This document shows, piece after piece, positions 14,236 to 27,600 of a stretch of 64,000 nucleotides of DNA. The stretch is from Anticarsia gemmatalis. Lineage: Eukaryota > Arthropoda > Insecta > Lepidoptera > Erebidae. The stretch's first letter is position 1, and every line of letters begins with the position of its first letter. The stretch spans positions 1,364,001 through 1,428,000 of the forward strand of contig NC_134753.1 of NCBI RefSeq assembly GCF_050436995.1, in the 5' to 3' direction. The position numbers and the translations under genes are program-made. The notes under the pieces are model-generated. The model was not told the DNA's origin. It was given only the letters and a program-made list of their open reading frames with translations, and searched no databases.

Positions 14236-14959
14236 GTTTTTATTTTAATTTTAATTAAGAATCGTCTGAAAATCGGGCAAACGATAGTCAGAGTGTACTA
14301 TTAAAGGGTTTACCAAAACAATGTTGTTCTGTCATAAGATAAATAAAATCCCAATATTTGTATATGATTGATGATAATCTTAACTCTTACCTCCTGAAGT
14401 GACATATTGCTTGTTAAATCACTCCTCTGTTTCGTGACACATATCCCTTATCACATCACCGAACAAACATCTCACACATTTGACAACATCATGGCACCAA
14501 TCAATGATTATCACTTCATTAACACTTAATCATGGTCAATAATTAATTTATTCATTATTATGTTTACGATAAAACAGATTAAAAATAAATAATTAAAAAT
14601 CAAATGTTCGTGTCGTTGAGGTCGCGTGAATATTTTTTTATTATTATTTGTGGGTACTTTTCTTTTTTCGACACTATTCCACCTTCAAAAAACGCACTGG
14701 CTATAACGTCACTGTCAAATTCGAATGCGGAATTCAAATTCTACAAATTTGGAACATCGCTCACAATGGAATCACGGTCGCGTTCCAAGGTCGACATTGT
14801 ATGCAGTTGCAGCTTTATCTACTAATGATCAAATGAAATTATGCATAGTCAACAACTTAAACATTGTTTCGTAGGACTAGTGCTGTGACCTTGGCCGTTA
14901 TCGATTGACACTTCGTAATTTAGGTTTTCGATATTCGAGTATTGTTTCGAGTTTGTTCG

Positions 14960-15060
14960 TTTTCGCGGGTTATTGCAGACGTCCTCAGCGCCGGACGCCT
15001 GCGAAGCGACTGGCCCGCGGTGTGTTCAACGCATTATCACACGCGATAACAGACGATATT
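14960..15060. promoter_or_regulatory. isolated CpG-rich island in AT-rich DNA
   Basis: About 100 bp with many CG dinucleotides (GCGCCGGACGCCTGCGAAGC, TGGCCCGCGG) amid sequence of roughly 30% GC. No supported coding frame. Could be a promoter of an isoform or another gene, or a GC-rich insertion. Confidence 0.25.
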
Positions 15061-16650
15061 GTGCAGTCACTATAATTTCACTTCATTAAAATCTTATCAA
15101 ACGTTTCGCAGCGTTTCATTAAAATAAGTAGCGAATTTTTACAGTGTTAAATTAATTGGGTTTACTTTCGTAAGTAACTATGTATTTAAAGTTAAATAGC
15201 TGTTTCTTTGCGAAAGTGTGTTTTCACTTGAAACTTTGTTCTTTCAATAAATTAGTTGTCATTGGATTTGTTTTTATCACGCGACTTTGAGGGCAAATAA
15301 TTGCAATTGTGTGTAATTAAATTCTGTTTGTCGAGCTACGTAAAGACTGAAATAATAAGATTATGCAAAAATGCATGTAAATAATTACATTATTTATTTT
15401 TAGCTTGGTGTTAAAGATAACTCTTGCACTTAGTCATCTTGTGTCTTTACAAACATACAAATATTAGTTTCGAGAGGTTTTTGAACGACTTTTGCGACAC
15501 ATTAATACTTTTTACAAGGTGGAAGTTCACCGTAGGTATTCTATAGGTATAGGTATATATTATAGAGTTGTTTTTACTAACGAGAACCGGTGGTAAACAA
15601 CAATAAAACTGCTTCAATTTGGTAGTAAATTTACTGAATATTACCAACAAAATTAAGTTATAATTTTGTAATTTTTCACTATTACATATTTCATTACTTA
15701 AAATCTCGAAACAAAAGGGGCACAGATCAGAAATATTCAAAATCCTTTTCATTAAAAAAAATACATTTTATTGATTTGCTTTTTTATAGATTGTGGCCCT
15801 TTTGTTTTAAAGCGGCGACCTGTCAAAATGATCAAAAATCATGTCTGAACGTAGCTACAAAGGCTACTAGTAAATATTTCATGGTTATAAAGTTAGTTGT
15901 TGTTATTTCGGTAACCGCCTCACAGTCAGTGGTCCAGTTAACTGTTAGCGCAATTTAGCGGTGTTAACACCGTTGTTTCTTGACGATTTGTTTTGTTATA
16001 GTGCGTTTGGAGGCTTTGAGACTGTTTACATAATATTACTGGTATTTTTTTGATAGAAGCTTTATGTAGGTATACTTTTTCAAAAATGAAATGAAATGGG
16101 TACAAGAAGACAAGAATGTTCAAGAAATGATTTTAAAAACTATCGGCTACTAATTACTAAAGTCGTTGTAACTTTGCTTAATTATTAAGGGAATCTGCTT
16201 TGTAAGTGTGGATGGTGAGTTCAGTAGCTAACGTTACAAGTTGACAAATTTGAGTGTCAATATTTAACCTAAAAAGTAAAGTTATAGGAAAAAAGGTAAA
16301 TTTGATTTTTTTGCTACCCCTTAAAGCATGGCGACGCTCAATTCAAGTACCATTAAGTAAGCAATATCTTCAGAAGAAATTACATAAATAAGTAAATAAT
16401 AAACGAATTCTCAGAAGATCGTAAAGGAGCATAGTTTATCGGTTAATGTCCACAACAGCCGGTCATTATGCCAGTAGTTCACACGGTAGTGTTTAATAAC
16501 ATCGTGAAAGACCGACAAACAAGCACAACGAACTAAATGAGATGGTAATTTCATTAAATCGTACAAATTTTGATGTTTCATTTACATTTGGAAAGAACCG
16601 ATTCTCTCGTGAATTGAATAAAAAAAGGAATTACACATTATATACATACA

Positions 16651-16850
16651 CTAGTTGACCCGGCAAACGTTGTTTTGCCATACAAATTAAATATAAAAAC
16701 ATTGTCCAGCGGACAAAATTGTGAATCTAAACCGTTCTCAGATCCCCTTGAACACACACAAAAAATTTCATCAAAATCGGTCCAGTCGTTTAAGAGAAGT
16801 TCAGTGACACACTTACAGAAGAATTAATAAAGATACATAAAATCACACCT
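16651..16850 (-). repeat. second Helitron-like repeat family fragment
   Basis: Begins ACTAGTTGACCCGGCAAACG (the reverse of a 3' end in CTAGT) and contains 'ATCAAAATCGGTCCAGTCGT'. The end sequence resembles that of the copies at 17,164 and 38,004, but the body differs. Tentative. Confidence 0.4.
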
Positions 16851-17163
16851 TTTCCCTGTTCGGTTATTAGGGATTATATTTCATGTAGTAAGATCACACA
16901 AAATAAACAGTTAAAATAATATTCACTATTAATAACTATTACACGTCCAATACAATTCATTCAGTAATACACTAATTCGTTCCGGCTCGTTTTAATCAAC
17001 CTCGAAAAGGAAAGTTTACAATTGATATGGTTATCAATCGTACGGTTTACCGTTTATCGCATCGTAATTAACAATCGTAGAAGATAATAAACAATAACAA
17101 TATCATGTGCCGATTCATTATAGCTCGATAGTAAAAGAACTGTCAAATATTTTTATCTATGTA

Positions 17164-17422
17164 TACTATACTAATATTATAAAGCTGAAGAGTTTGTTTG
17201 TCTGTTTGTTTGTTTGTTTGAACGCGCTAATCTCAGGAACTACTGGTCCGATTTGAAAAATTCTTTCAGTGTTAGATAGTCCATTTATCGAGGAAGGTTA
17301 TAGGCTATATATCATCGCGCTACTACCAATAGGAGCAGAGTACCAGTGAAGAATATTACAAAAACGGGAAAAAATTTTAACGCTTATGTAACGCAAGCGA
17401 AGTTGCGCGGGTCAGCTATCAT
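17164..17422 (+). mobile_element. Helitron-like nonautonomous element, copy 1
   Basis: Begins near CTATACTAATATTATAAAGC, has a (GTTT)n tract, then 'ACTACTGGTCCGATTTGAAA' and 'CGAAGTTGCGCGGGTCAGCT'. It is nearly the same as the reverse-complement copy at 38,004. No coding capacity and no terminal inverted repeat. The Helitron label rests on resemblance to a common insect repeat and is tentative. Confidence 0.55.
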
Positions 17423-19605
17423 AGATATATGCTAAGTGTATGTATTGTAGTTTTATCCTATTAACCTTTAATCCCTTATTACTATACCATTTCAGAGCAA
17501 GGGCCTTTTATTGAAAAGACAGAATAAAGAAAGAGGAACCTTAAGCCCTCTGCGTCTGAGAGACCGAATGAAATTAAAAAAATGAATAAAAAAATAACAC
17601 CCCTTTTGGAATAAATATTAAAATAAAATAAAAAAAACCTATTTAACTCATTTCGAAATAATTACATATTATTATACTAAAATAAACATTCTTCAGTTTT
17701 TAACCTATCATGATATAAAACCCTAATACTCATCATAACAATAAAAAATAAAATAATCACTACACGATTAAAGATTCTAAAAAAATAACACATTTTTCCG
17801 TTTTAAAAACCAAATGTAACGTAAATAATTTAAAACAAACAGTCCCACTCACTTCACAGCTCGCACAAAACATGAGTGCACCACACTCAGACTGTCAATG
17901 TCATATGACATCACTCCTTACTCACCATCATGAGAAGACTTTAATAAAACTGTATCTCTTTTTGATTATCATCGTTAGAAAAGGATAACAAATCATATAT
18001 GAGGCTTTCGTCAGAGTGATTTAAGTTACGTTTATGCAGACTGCTGAACGCTAGCACAAGACAAAACTGCGAGGAAAAATGGGCTTTGTCCTGCAATGGG
18101 ACATTAGGTGGCTATAATAATTAATATACCAGAGAGATTTTAATTTATCAAATTAATTATAATTATATTGCTCAAAATAAATAATACAGCAAAAAAGAAA
18201 CCTTCTTTCTGTCTATACTTTATTTTGGGTCCAGAATTATAAATAGTAACCGAATTGATGATTTTTTCTGCAAGATCAAAACATTAATTTGTCAATGACA
18301 GAAATATCATTGGACATTTATATTTTTCAATACTCTAAATATGGAGATCAAAAACATTAAAATAAATACTATCAATAACACAGGAATGCAGCGAACCTGA
18401 TTTCATTTCAATAATCAATCAGCACGGCTGTCAAATTTGGCAGGCAATGACAGTTCGTGTCGGTATTCTGGACACGTTCGGTCGTACACCCCATCACTTT
18501 AGTGCAGCAAGGTGAAAATGACAAAAGCAATTTGAATAAATACTACAGCGACTTTTGTATTGCAAATTTTGCTGTTTTATATTCTTAAACGACGTTATTT
18601 TTTCTTTAATTAATGTTAATTATTGTAATGTTTTAGTCGAAATACCCTTGACAGTGAACAATTGAATTAAAATACAATTTGTCTTGATCCGTTAGATTTT
18701 TTAAAAATTAATTTTGTGTTTTAAAGAGAACGTGAAACTATAAATCTGCCTAACCTTTCTTTCAACTATGTTGTAGTCAGCTTCCAGTCTTATGTTAAAC
18801 GTAAAATTTTAATTGTAGAGCAGCACTAAGAGAGGATTTCTGGAAATTTCCCCCGGAGGTAGGTAAATTAGACGCGGGCAGTTAGTATAATATAGTTTGC
18901 TTTCATAATGTTGTATTTATAGATGAAACTTTTAACTAATAGGTTATAATTCAAACATTTTTGAATACATCAAGTCCATAGACCTTTACAAAAAATATAC
19001 TACACTGAATACAACACCCACGTTTTAAATTGTGTAAGTTATATAAAAAGTCACTAGTACCGTTACAATTGTATTATACAATACACATACATTATAAATA
19101 ATATCACGATTTTATACTGAACGAAATAGAGCGCTATTTTCTTAAACAAACTTGGTATTTAATTTTCATTATGTGAGAGCCTTTTTTCCGTCAGTTTTTT
19201 ATAGAATAAATGTCCTGTAACTGATGGACTAGTTACTCCCACTAACTAGAGCTTCTTGAGTGAAAAACTAGGCGCGTTTACACATTTAATATATGTCAAA
19301 ATACAAATTAACCGCCGCGTGCGTGCAGTATTTACGACCTATCAATATTTTCAATAAAAAAATAATACGCTTAAATCTCGTTAATTTTCTATTTACTGGT
19401 GAAAACCGCATGAAAATTCGTTCATTCGTTCGTTCGCATGAGTTTATCGCGAACAAACAAAAAAGACAAATGTGTTGGACGGCTTTGCTTTATATGTAGC
19501 ATACAGACATACATAATTACATACGTACTTGTAAATAATTTTTCCCTACAGAAATAGGCAGAGAGCAAAGATTGATACATAATGACTTGATGACTTGTCG
19601 TAATA

Positions 19606-19735
19606 TATCGATAGCTTGCTTTTTTACTAAACGGTAGGCACTAGCACATGATAGTCGATGAATCGACTGATACTACAGCACATTAGGCTAAAGATATAAC
19701 CTAATCTTAGTTATTAGATAACACTTGTATCGATA
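19606..19735. promoter_or_regulatory. two TATCGATA (DRE-like) sites
   Basis: Perfect TATCGATA palindromes at 19606-19613 and 19728-19735, with a further AATCGATA near 19773. TATCGATA is the DREF-binding element of insect promoters. Function here is inferred only from the motif. Confidence 0.25.
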
Positions 19736-20261
19736 ATTCAATCGCTTATAATTATATCGAATCTAATAATAAATCGATAAAGGTAACTCGATTTTCATTT
19801 TAGATAAGCTAGTGGCCTAAACGAACTCTTTGTGAAATTAAGTCAGTAGAGTTTATTGATTTACTTCGAACAATGTGTGAAAGCTATAGTATAATAGGTT
19901 TAATTTGATCAATTTAATGGAAATCCGGAGTTTTTATGAGGTAAGTACTATAAAATATTATTATACTGACTATATCAAATACTTTGTAAAAAGTTTACGA
20001 AATAAAGAATATTTTGAATTCGAATTTGAAGGCATGCAAAAACCTGAAATTAGACCTGCAGACTTATGCAGCTGACGGTGGGCTTTTTCATACATCTATT
20101 TTATTTTAAACTTTCACGTTGCATGTTTATCATTATGATCATTTTTTCGTCGCAAAATACACGTATTCTCTTTCATATATTTCTAAAGAGCAACGACATA
20201 TAACTAAATATAAATAATAATAAAGCCTCCAGTCTGCCATATCCCTAAACCACGTAGCGTG

Positions 20262-20400
20262 AAAACATTTCACCGCTGAAACAGCGTAGTGGTAAGAGCG
20301 ACGACCTCAATTTATTAAGGCGAGTTAGGTGCGGTCACTCGCGTGAGTCACGGCCGCGGGTTCGATGCTTCGTTTGTGACTTTATTGATCTGAAGGTGTG
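20262..20400 (+). mobile_element. tRNA-like SINE head with A and B boxes
   Basis: Shows an A-box-like CAGCGTAGTGGTAAGAGCG and, about 75 bp on, a B-box-like CGGGTTCGATGC, the arrangement of a tRNA-derived pol III promoter. It does not fold as a complete tRNA gene: the spacing is too long and the acceptor ends do not pair. A SINE is therefore more likely. No second copy was found in the window. Confidence 0.5.
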
Positions 20401-21529
20401 TGGCCAAGCCTTGTTTCATGAATGGAAAATACTTGCGAGGGTTGGTTGGTTGCTTGTTTCAATACTTCTGTAGTGAATTTAACGAAAAGAAGAGATTCAC
20501 AATTTGGTCCCGATAAAACGAGTAGTTTTTGAGATTTCCAAAAGAGAAATGCAATTATGGTGGTAATAAAAATTTCGTAGAAAATTATATTATTAGAAAC
20601 ATATCTAACTAAGTTAGATTATTTATTGATGTGGGAAATTATAGAGATATTTTTTACTTTACTTTACTTTTACCATTTGCTTGCGTTAAAAGTGGTACCC
20701 TACATAAGTATCTGTATGTAAATGAATGGAGCCTCAAAAGCTTTAATGCAGACAAATCCAGGAATCAAAACTTGTTGTTTTATGTCCAGTTATAGTTTTG
20801 ACCAAGCGCCATCATTCCTTATTTACTTAAGTCTTTAAACACATACAAGCTTTATGTACAGAATGTATTTAATTTCGCATAAATTATAAGTCGGTGAACT
20901 TAAATATAATTTAATTTAGTTTCGTGAGGTGAATGAATTCGCTACTATGCTTGTTATTTTAATTACGTGGACGAAGTAATTATTTATTTAGAAATTTTAA
21001 CTTTTGCATGCTGTCTTAAATTTATTAGTACCTATTTCTTTTTGATATTTAAAAAAATAAAAAGTATATTTATTTTATAGGCTTTACATAAGTAAGTATA
21101 TTTTATAGCAGCCACAATAAGGCTGCAATTTTTAGATATTTAGGCATCCAAGCTGCGTGTTTAGTGGTCTAGTTAGTCTGTTTAGTGGTCTACCTTCTAG
21201 TTGCCGAAGTTAAGAGTACTCCGTAACACCAAATATTCTGTTAGTGAAGTAGAATAGAGTGCTAATTTCTCTACTACCATTTGTCAACCACTGCCGATGC
21301 CGAGAAGACAACTCCGAACAAAATTAGTACACATGACAGATTGTAGGTGTTCAGTTTAAATATTAATGTTTTAAAGACGACGTTCTAAGACAATCCATGT
21401 CTCGCTATACCTAAGCTTGTCGACCAATCAGTAAAACTGGTTACTAACGTTTCTTCTTTATATTCTTCATCATATAATCCTAGAGAGAATACATACTATT
21501 AAACCCTTAAGTAAGGTATATGATCCTAC

Positions 21530-21656
21530 CTGAGCAGTAGCGGGTGCATCATCAGGTCGCAGCGCGTGGAGCCGCGCTTCGTGGAAGTCGGCGAAGGCGC
21601 GGACCGCCGCCGCCGCGTCCCGGTAGCGCTTCCACAGATCTACGGCCTTGTGGTAC
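21530..21656 (-). CDS. Msp300: Msp300-like exon: spectrin helix (42 codons plus 1 nt), last exon found
   Basis: A 127-nt GC-rich exon with acceptor TTATCTCTCAAG and donor CAG|GTAGGA. The first G completes the Lys codon of the previous exon, then YHKAVDLWKRYRDAAAAVRA and on to 'DDAPATAQ', a spectrin helix with Trp. It ends in phase 0 at a good donor, so the transcript must continue to lower coordinates. I found no convincing exon in 1-21,529, so the next intron is probably longer than 21 kb. Confidence 0.78.
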
Positions 21657-24600
21657 CTTGAGAGATAATATGGAGTAAGTCAGGGTAAAGACAATATGTG
21701 ATTTAGAGTCTATAAAGTGGAAGGCCCGAAACTACATGGGCAAATGTAGTACAAAAAGACCGATGAAGAAAGGTAAATATTAGGAATAGGATTAGGCTGA
21801 CCTCTCTACCAAAATAATTCAAAGTATAGAAGAGAGAGAGAAAGAGTTAGTGAAAGGTCACGACTGACGTTTTAAAATACTTGGTGTTCAAGTTGTAAGT
21901 ATATTCAACCAAGTTAATAGTCTAGTTAAACGTTATATCGCCCTTGACATCTTCAGCTATGTTAAGAATATAAATATTCATCAAAATTATTTAAATTATA
22001 GAAAAAACGGCATTAAGAATAATAAATATTTATGGATGATAAATAAAAACTAGTTAAACTATGTGTATAAGCAGATTTATAGAAAAATACTTCTATACAA
22101 TTTCCAGAACAAATCATAACATTTATATAATTTGATTGCCTATGGTTGAGCTCGCCACGCCGCTTAATACCACCATTGCCTCGGGCGTGGGTTCGATTCC
22201 CACACGAAACAATTATTTGTGCGATCCACAAATAATAAATTGTTTCAGATCTGTTTATACTTTCTGTCCGTTCTTTGTATATTCGTCCCCGCGACACAAG
22301 ACCAATTCTTGGCGCGGGAGTTGTCTTTTAAGCCAAAAAATAATATTTTTAAACTAATGGTCTACACTCACTTGTCGCAGAGCTGTGTAAGATTGGTACA
22401 GGTGTGTTCATAGGCTGCAGCAGCATCATCCAGCTCCCTCCTGAGGCTGGCGGCCACGGAGGGCTCGGTGGAAGCCTCCAGTGGGGCAGCCGCAGCTGAC
22501 AGCTCGCCTACTAACTCGCCGCTACGACGGGAGAGTGATTCGCTTAGGGTCTGTGGAAGAATAAATATTGTTAGGTAAAGTTAGGAAGAAAAAACAGAAG
22601 TAATTATATAATGCCTTACTAAGTAAGCATTTACGAATAAAAGAAGAACAATGTACAAACATGCTGAGGTCTACCTTCTATTTTGCAGAGTGCTTTCTTT
22701 GTTATTAATGCTTTTTTCAATAACGTACCGTACCATACGATATTGGGAAGTGTTTATATTCTATACAAAGTATTAAAATAATAGGATTTTTGATTGCAAA
22801 AAGTAAATCCAAATAAAATTTAAGAACTACTTACTTATCTTATTCATCACAAAAAATAATAAATACGTTTTTTATTAAAAGCATTACTTATAAACCCTTA
22901 CTAATAGTTTTCGAAAACAACTCACCTCAAGTTTCTCAGTGGCTTTAAGCAGTCGGTCGTAGTCGACCTGTCCCTGCACGGTGAGCAGCTCCACCATGTA
23001 GTCGGCCTCGCGCACGGCGCCCTGCACCATCTCCAGCTGTCGCTCGAAGCGCCGCCACAGCTGCAGCTTGGTGCGCAGACGAGCGGACAACTCGCCGCAA
23101 GCTGCTTCGAGTTCGGAGTGAGTTTCCTGGGTAGAGGAGTAATTTGTTAGCGTTTTGTAAGGTACATTCAAGAATATAATTTATAATGGATTTGTATTTT
23201 AGATCGCCTGTATGGTTTATCGAGATAATATTTTAGTGTAGTGAGAAATTATATTGCTAGTGTTAAATATTAAGGCGTTTTGTTGATGATAAAGTTTTGA
23301 ATCACTCATTTAATATAATTGGCTATGGTATTGAAACAAAGTTAAATAAATAATAACTATTTAATCATTCAATTTGATCGAGAAATAGTTTAGTAAGGAA
23401 AGTTTGACAAATAAATACGTTTAATATTAAAATGTAAAGTAAAACAGCTCACCTGTAGCGCAGAAATGTCTTTCTCAACACCAGTAGGTGACACGACAAC
23501 CCTCAAGCTGATCGGCAGAGTGTGCAGCGACTGTCTCAACGCAAGGATATCCCTCCACTGCGCTCCCAACTCCTCAATCAATCTATCACAGTTCTCTGAA
23601 GCACGTTCCACTACATCACTACCTAACCTTTCAGCTGCTTCACACTCCTCAAGCGTCAGACGAGCACGACGTTGATTCTTCTGGCATCTAAGAATACCAG
23701 CTTGGACTTGAACTATCTTTTCTTTGAGCAACATACTGCGTTCTAACTCTTCGGCTATTTGGTCATCGAGTATACCTGATTGCGTTAACAAAGCACCGAG
23801 GCGCTCTGATTCCGCTGTTGGTAGTAGACTTAGTCTGCCTAACTCGTTCTGAATGCGGTCGATGCGACTCGTCATAACTTGTAGTCTTTCGATGTACAGG
23901 TTTAGTTCATCTTCACTCTTAATCACTCCTTTAAGGCTGTCGACAGCTGATCGAAGCTCCCTTAGTTCTTCTTCAAGTATGTTCAGTTTTTCGCCCGAAG
24001 ACACATCACGGTCTGAAATATTCTGTATCGCTGTAGCGTGAATGTTACCGATTCTGGAAGCTAGATCACTCCATTTGTCTTCGATCTTAGAGAAGAATTG
24101 ACGTTGAACCATTTCATCAGAGATTGGTAAAATTTCCAAAGCCTTTTCGAACTGTACTCCTGATTCGTTTTTCAGGTTGTTGTAGACTTCATGCTGTGCC
24201 TTCAGTTCCCAGAATCTACGAAGATTGCCAGTAGTCGTGATGTTATCTGGTGTAATGAACTCCAGTTCCCTATTAGCAATCTTCATCCAGCCTTCGATCC
24301 TGTCGATATAATGATCGTAGGTGACCCAGTTTTCTTTAAAAGCTGTCAACCTTGTGAGCCTGGATTCTACATCTTCCTGCAGTTTCAGCAAGGTATCAAG
24401 CGCTACAGAGCACTCAGTCTCAAGACCTGAGCATACGATCAAGTTCTGAAGACTCTCCGTGATGGAAAGTAGGCGTAACATCTTAGCATAATGATGAGAT
24501 AGGTCCAAACTGATTGATTGGTACAAATTAATGTATTGTTCATGATCCATGGATGTGACATTGTTCAAGTCTGGTACTCTCTGTTGAGCTACAACCAGCC

Positions 24601-27600
24601 ACTGTTGTTCTTCCTTCATGCCTTGCCGAAGTAAGGTCCACCTTGAAGCAGCCAACGTCATTTGCTGAGCACGGCTCGCGGCTCTATCAATGATGACAGT
24701 AGCGCGGTCATGCAGAGAATTGTGCAATGATGAATATTTAGCTCTAGTCTCACTGTCCAAGTTGTCTTCCAGTGATTCTAAGATAGCTCTGCAATGACTC
24801 AGATTTACGAAGAAGTTCCTGTGTTTCTGAATTTCTTCGTGTAGATGGTCTAAGTCTGATACAATGATCTTGCCGTCTAACAAAGCTTCGGCTACGTCCG
24901 TGATTTGTCCAAAGTCTTGCAGCGTTTGTTCGTATTCTTCTGCTAGTGAAGCCAGCTGTAACAGTCTGTCACGCTCAGTGTTGATAGCGTTGTCCACCTG
25001 TTTCGTGTCATCGTCACAGTCGTACAACTTCGACGGACACTCCCTCTTAGGATTAGCTTCAATAAGACTTCGAAATCTCTTGAACATCTTCCTAACAGCC
25101 TCAATATTATCCAAGTTGGTAGATTCGATCTTGTCTAGTTTCTCCAATTTCTGTGTTGTCGGTATTTCAGATAATATGATGTTGTCTAGCGTGTTCTTCA
25201 CAGTTTCAACAGCGTCACTGAGCTTGTCTGTGTCGTCCAAGAATTTGATCCATTCCCTCTCGTATTCTTGTACTTTGACCGAGCTTTGACTGTTCAAAGT
25301 ATTAACCGCGTCCACTTGACGCGTTAATGTTTCGATCAAAGTAATTATTTCTTCATTCACTTCAGTGATCTCGATAATATGTTTCAATCTTAGCACGTCT
25401 TTCTGTAATTTCTTTAGACGTTCAGTTTCTTCCGTAGATTTTACACCAGTCAGAGTTTGCCTCTGAATCTTGTACTGAATTTCTTCTAGCCAAATAGAGA
25501 TGGTTTCTATGACTATGATTACACTCCTTTCTGTACGAGATGGGTCGTTGCTTTCAATAGCATTCTGAACTTCATCTAATTCTTTATTCACGACGAGTTG
25601 GTAAGAGTTCTCTACCGATGGTTCCAACAACGCTACAGTCATGGAGTCATCAGGAATTGTTTGCTCGGACACTGATTGAGTTCGCTTTTCTAGAGTGTCT
25701 AATAGTCTTGCCGTCTCGGATTTCTGAGGAATGATAGTTTTGCTAGGCGATGGTGACTTGGATTTAGATCTTTGGACAACATCGGAGTACGTCAGCTTAG
25801 GTTGAGTGATAGTTTTGGAAGGCATCAGCGGACTAGCCAGTTGAGATATACCCTCATCTATCGACGACGCGTCTCTTAGAGACATATCTTCGCTAGTCGG
25901 AGTAACTGACATGGAAAGTTCGGTGTTGATAGGATCAGACAGACTTTCAGGTGACTGCAACAGAGGGGATTCGGTCTTCTTCTTAGATTTGCGTTTCCTC
26001 TGCTTGTACTTATCACCCAGGATGGATGTGGGGGGCTCCTCGAACTGACGTTCATTGTCTAGGAAGTCGGTCGTTGCTTGTGGAATAGTGACTTGGGCCT
26101 TCAAATGGATTTCATAAGGCTCGCTAGTGGATGTCGACAGAGAGTCATCAGTGTAATCCCTAGGTGTTGTTTGTTGAGTACTGTCAATAGTGATGACTTC
26201 TCGTCTAGCCAAGTCCAGTACTGGTATTTCTACTGGCACTGGAGCTGGTACTACTTCGACCACAGGTTCAGGTCTTGGCGAAGTCTGTTGTGTGCTATCC
26301 ACAGTCACGACCTTCGGTGGAGGAGTATCAACCTTCGGTTCAGGTGAAGGTGTCTTCGGCTTTTCTACTGGTGGTGTAGGTGCCTTAACCACTTCAGGCT
26401 CTCTCGGAGTTGTTTGTTGTGATGTCTCAACTGTCTCCACCTCCTTAATTTCGACTTTAGGAGCAACTTCCTCTTCCCTAGGAGTAGTTTGTTGCGTACT
26501 GTCTACAGTCACAACTTCTGGTTTGATTTCAAGCGGAGGTAATGAAGGCATCTTGACCTCTTCAACAATTTCGATCTTTTCTTCAGGTTCTGGTGTGTCT
26601 GATTGAGTGAAAGTACTGACTAGAGGAACTTCAGGTGTCTGCATACTCATCTCAGTTAACTCCTTCTCTTTCACCGGAGTAGTAGATGTTCCCTGTTCTG
26701 TGATCTCTTGTTTCACAGTTTGTATGTCAGTTTCAGTAGTCTCAACCAAAATTTCAGTAGACTTTTCATCTTTCTGCACTTCAGGTTCAGGAGAAGTCTG
26801 CATTTCTCTCGACTCTCTCTCAATTTCTGGTGATAGTGGTTTCTCTTCAACTACCACTGGTTCTTCGACCACAGGTGATGTCTGAGAGAACTTTTCTTCG
26901 GGTGTCGAAATGTCGTGAGCAATGACTTGAGTTGTGGCTTCCAGTTGAACGATTTTCTCTGGAGTTTCCGACCTGCTAGTTTGCATTTCTGTATCTGACA
27001 TGATCTTTTCAACCACAGTAGTGACTTCTTCAATAGTCTGTGTGTGAGCTTCCTTGTCATCCACTGGTGTCGTTTGCGTGATGACTTCGCTCATAGATGT
27101 AGGAGTCGTTTGTAGTTCAATGTCAGATGTCTCTGGTCTTGAAATCTCTTCAATCGGTTCAGTTTCTTCTGGAGATGTTTGGATGGAGTACTCCTGTGTC
27201 GCGATTTCTTCGACGACCTGAACAGGGAAGGTCACAGTTGTAGGCACTTCCTTTTCTGCAACTTCAGGGCTGCTTTGTACGCATTCCTCAACGATCTTCA
27301 CCGTACTAATATCAGAAGTTTCACTCATGGTATGGTATGACTCTTCCTTAGGTGATACGACAGTCTCAGTACCCTGTTTCGGACTTTCCGGTTTGACTTC
27401 CGGTTCCGGTTCTGGTTCTGGTTCTTCAACCGGTTCCGGTACCTCAGGTTCTTCCGGCTCGACCGCAGGTTCAGCTGGATGCTTCTTCTTGCGTTTCCTC
27501 TCTTTACCTTTCTTTGCTGGTTCGAGCATTTCGACTGGAGTTGTTACTGTAGTATCTTCAGTCTCAGTGGTATTCACTCTAGGGTACGTCGTTTCTTCAC

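Larger units (their letters stand above)
1..21529. other. no gene found: AT-rich intron or intergenic DNA
   Basis: I see no exon with coding bias and matching splice sites. The open frames are short (mostly under 110 codons), have AT-driven codon use and often lie in repeats. Contents are the transposon remnants listed separately, the CpG-rich island near 15 kb and the TATCGATA pair near 19.7 kb. Because the gene's last located exon ends at an open donor, much or all of this may be its next intron. Confidence 0.6.

Noticed and set aside
20262..20400. A complete tRNA gene
   Set aside because: The A and B boxes are too far apart and no acceptor stem pairs, so a SINE head is more likely.
23390..23452. 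C-terminal end of giant exon B as a true stop (VSCFTLHFN...)
   Set aside because: A consensus donor CAG|GTGAGC precedes it and the next exon continues a spectrin helix in phase; no poly(A) signal with good spacing was noted.
24864..25289. Plus-strand open frame of 141 codons inside giant exon B
   Set aside because: Antisense shadow of the spectrin part of the exon: Ser/Leu-rich, no splice or start context, no recognisable domain.
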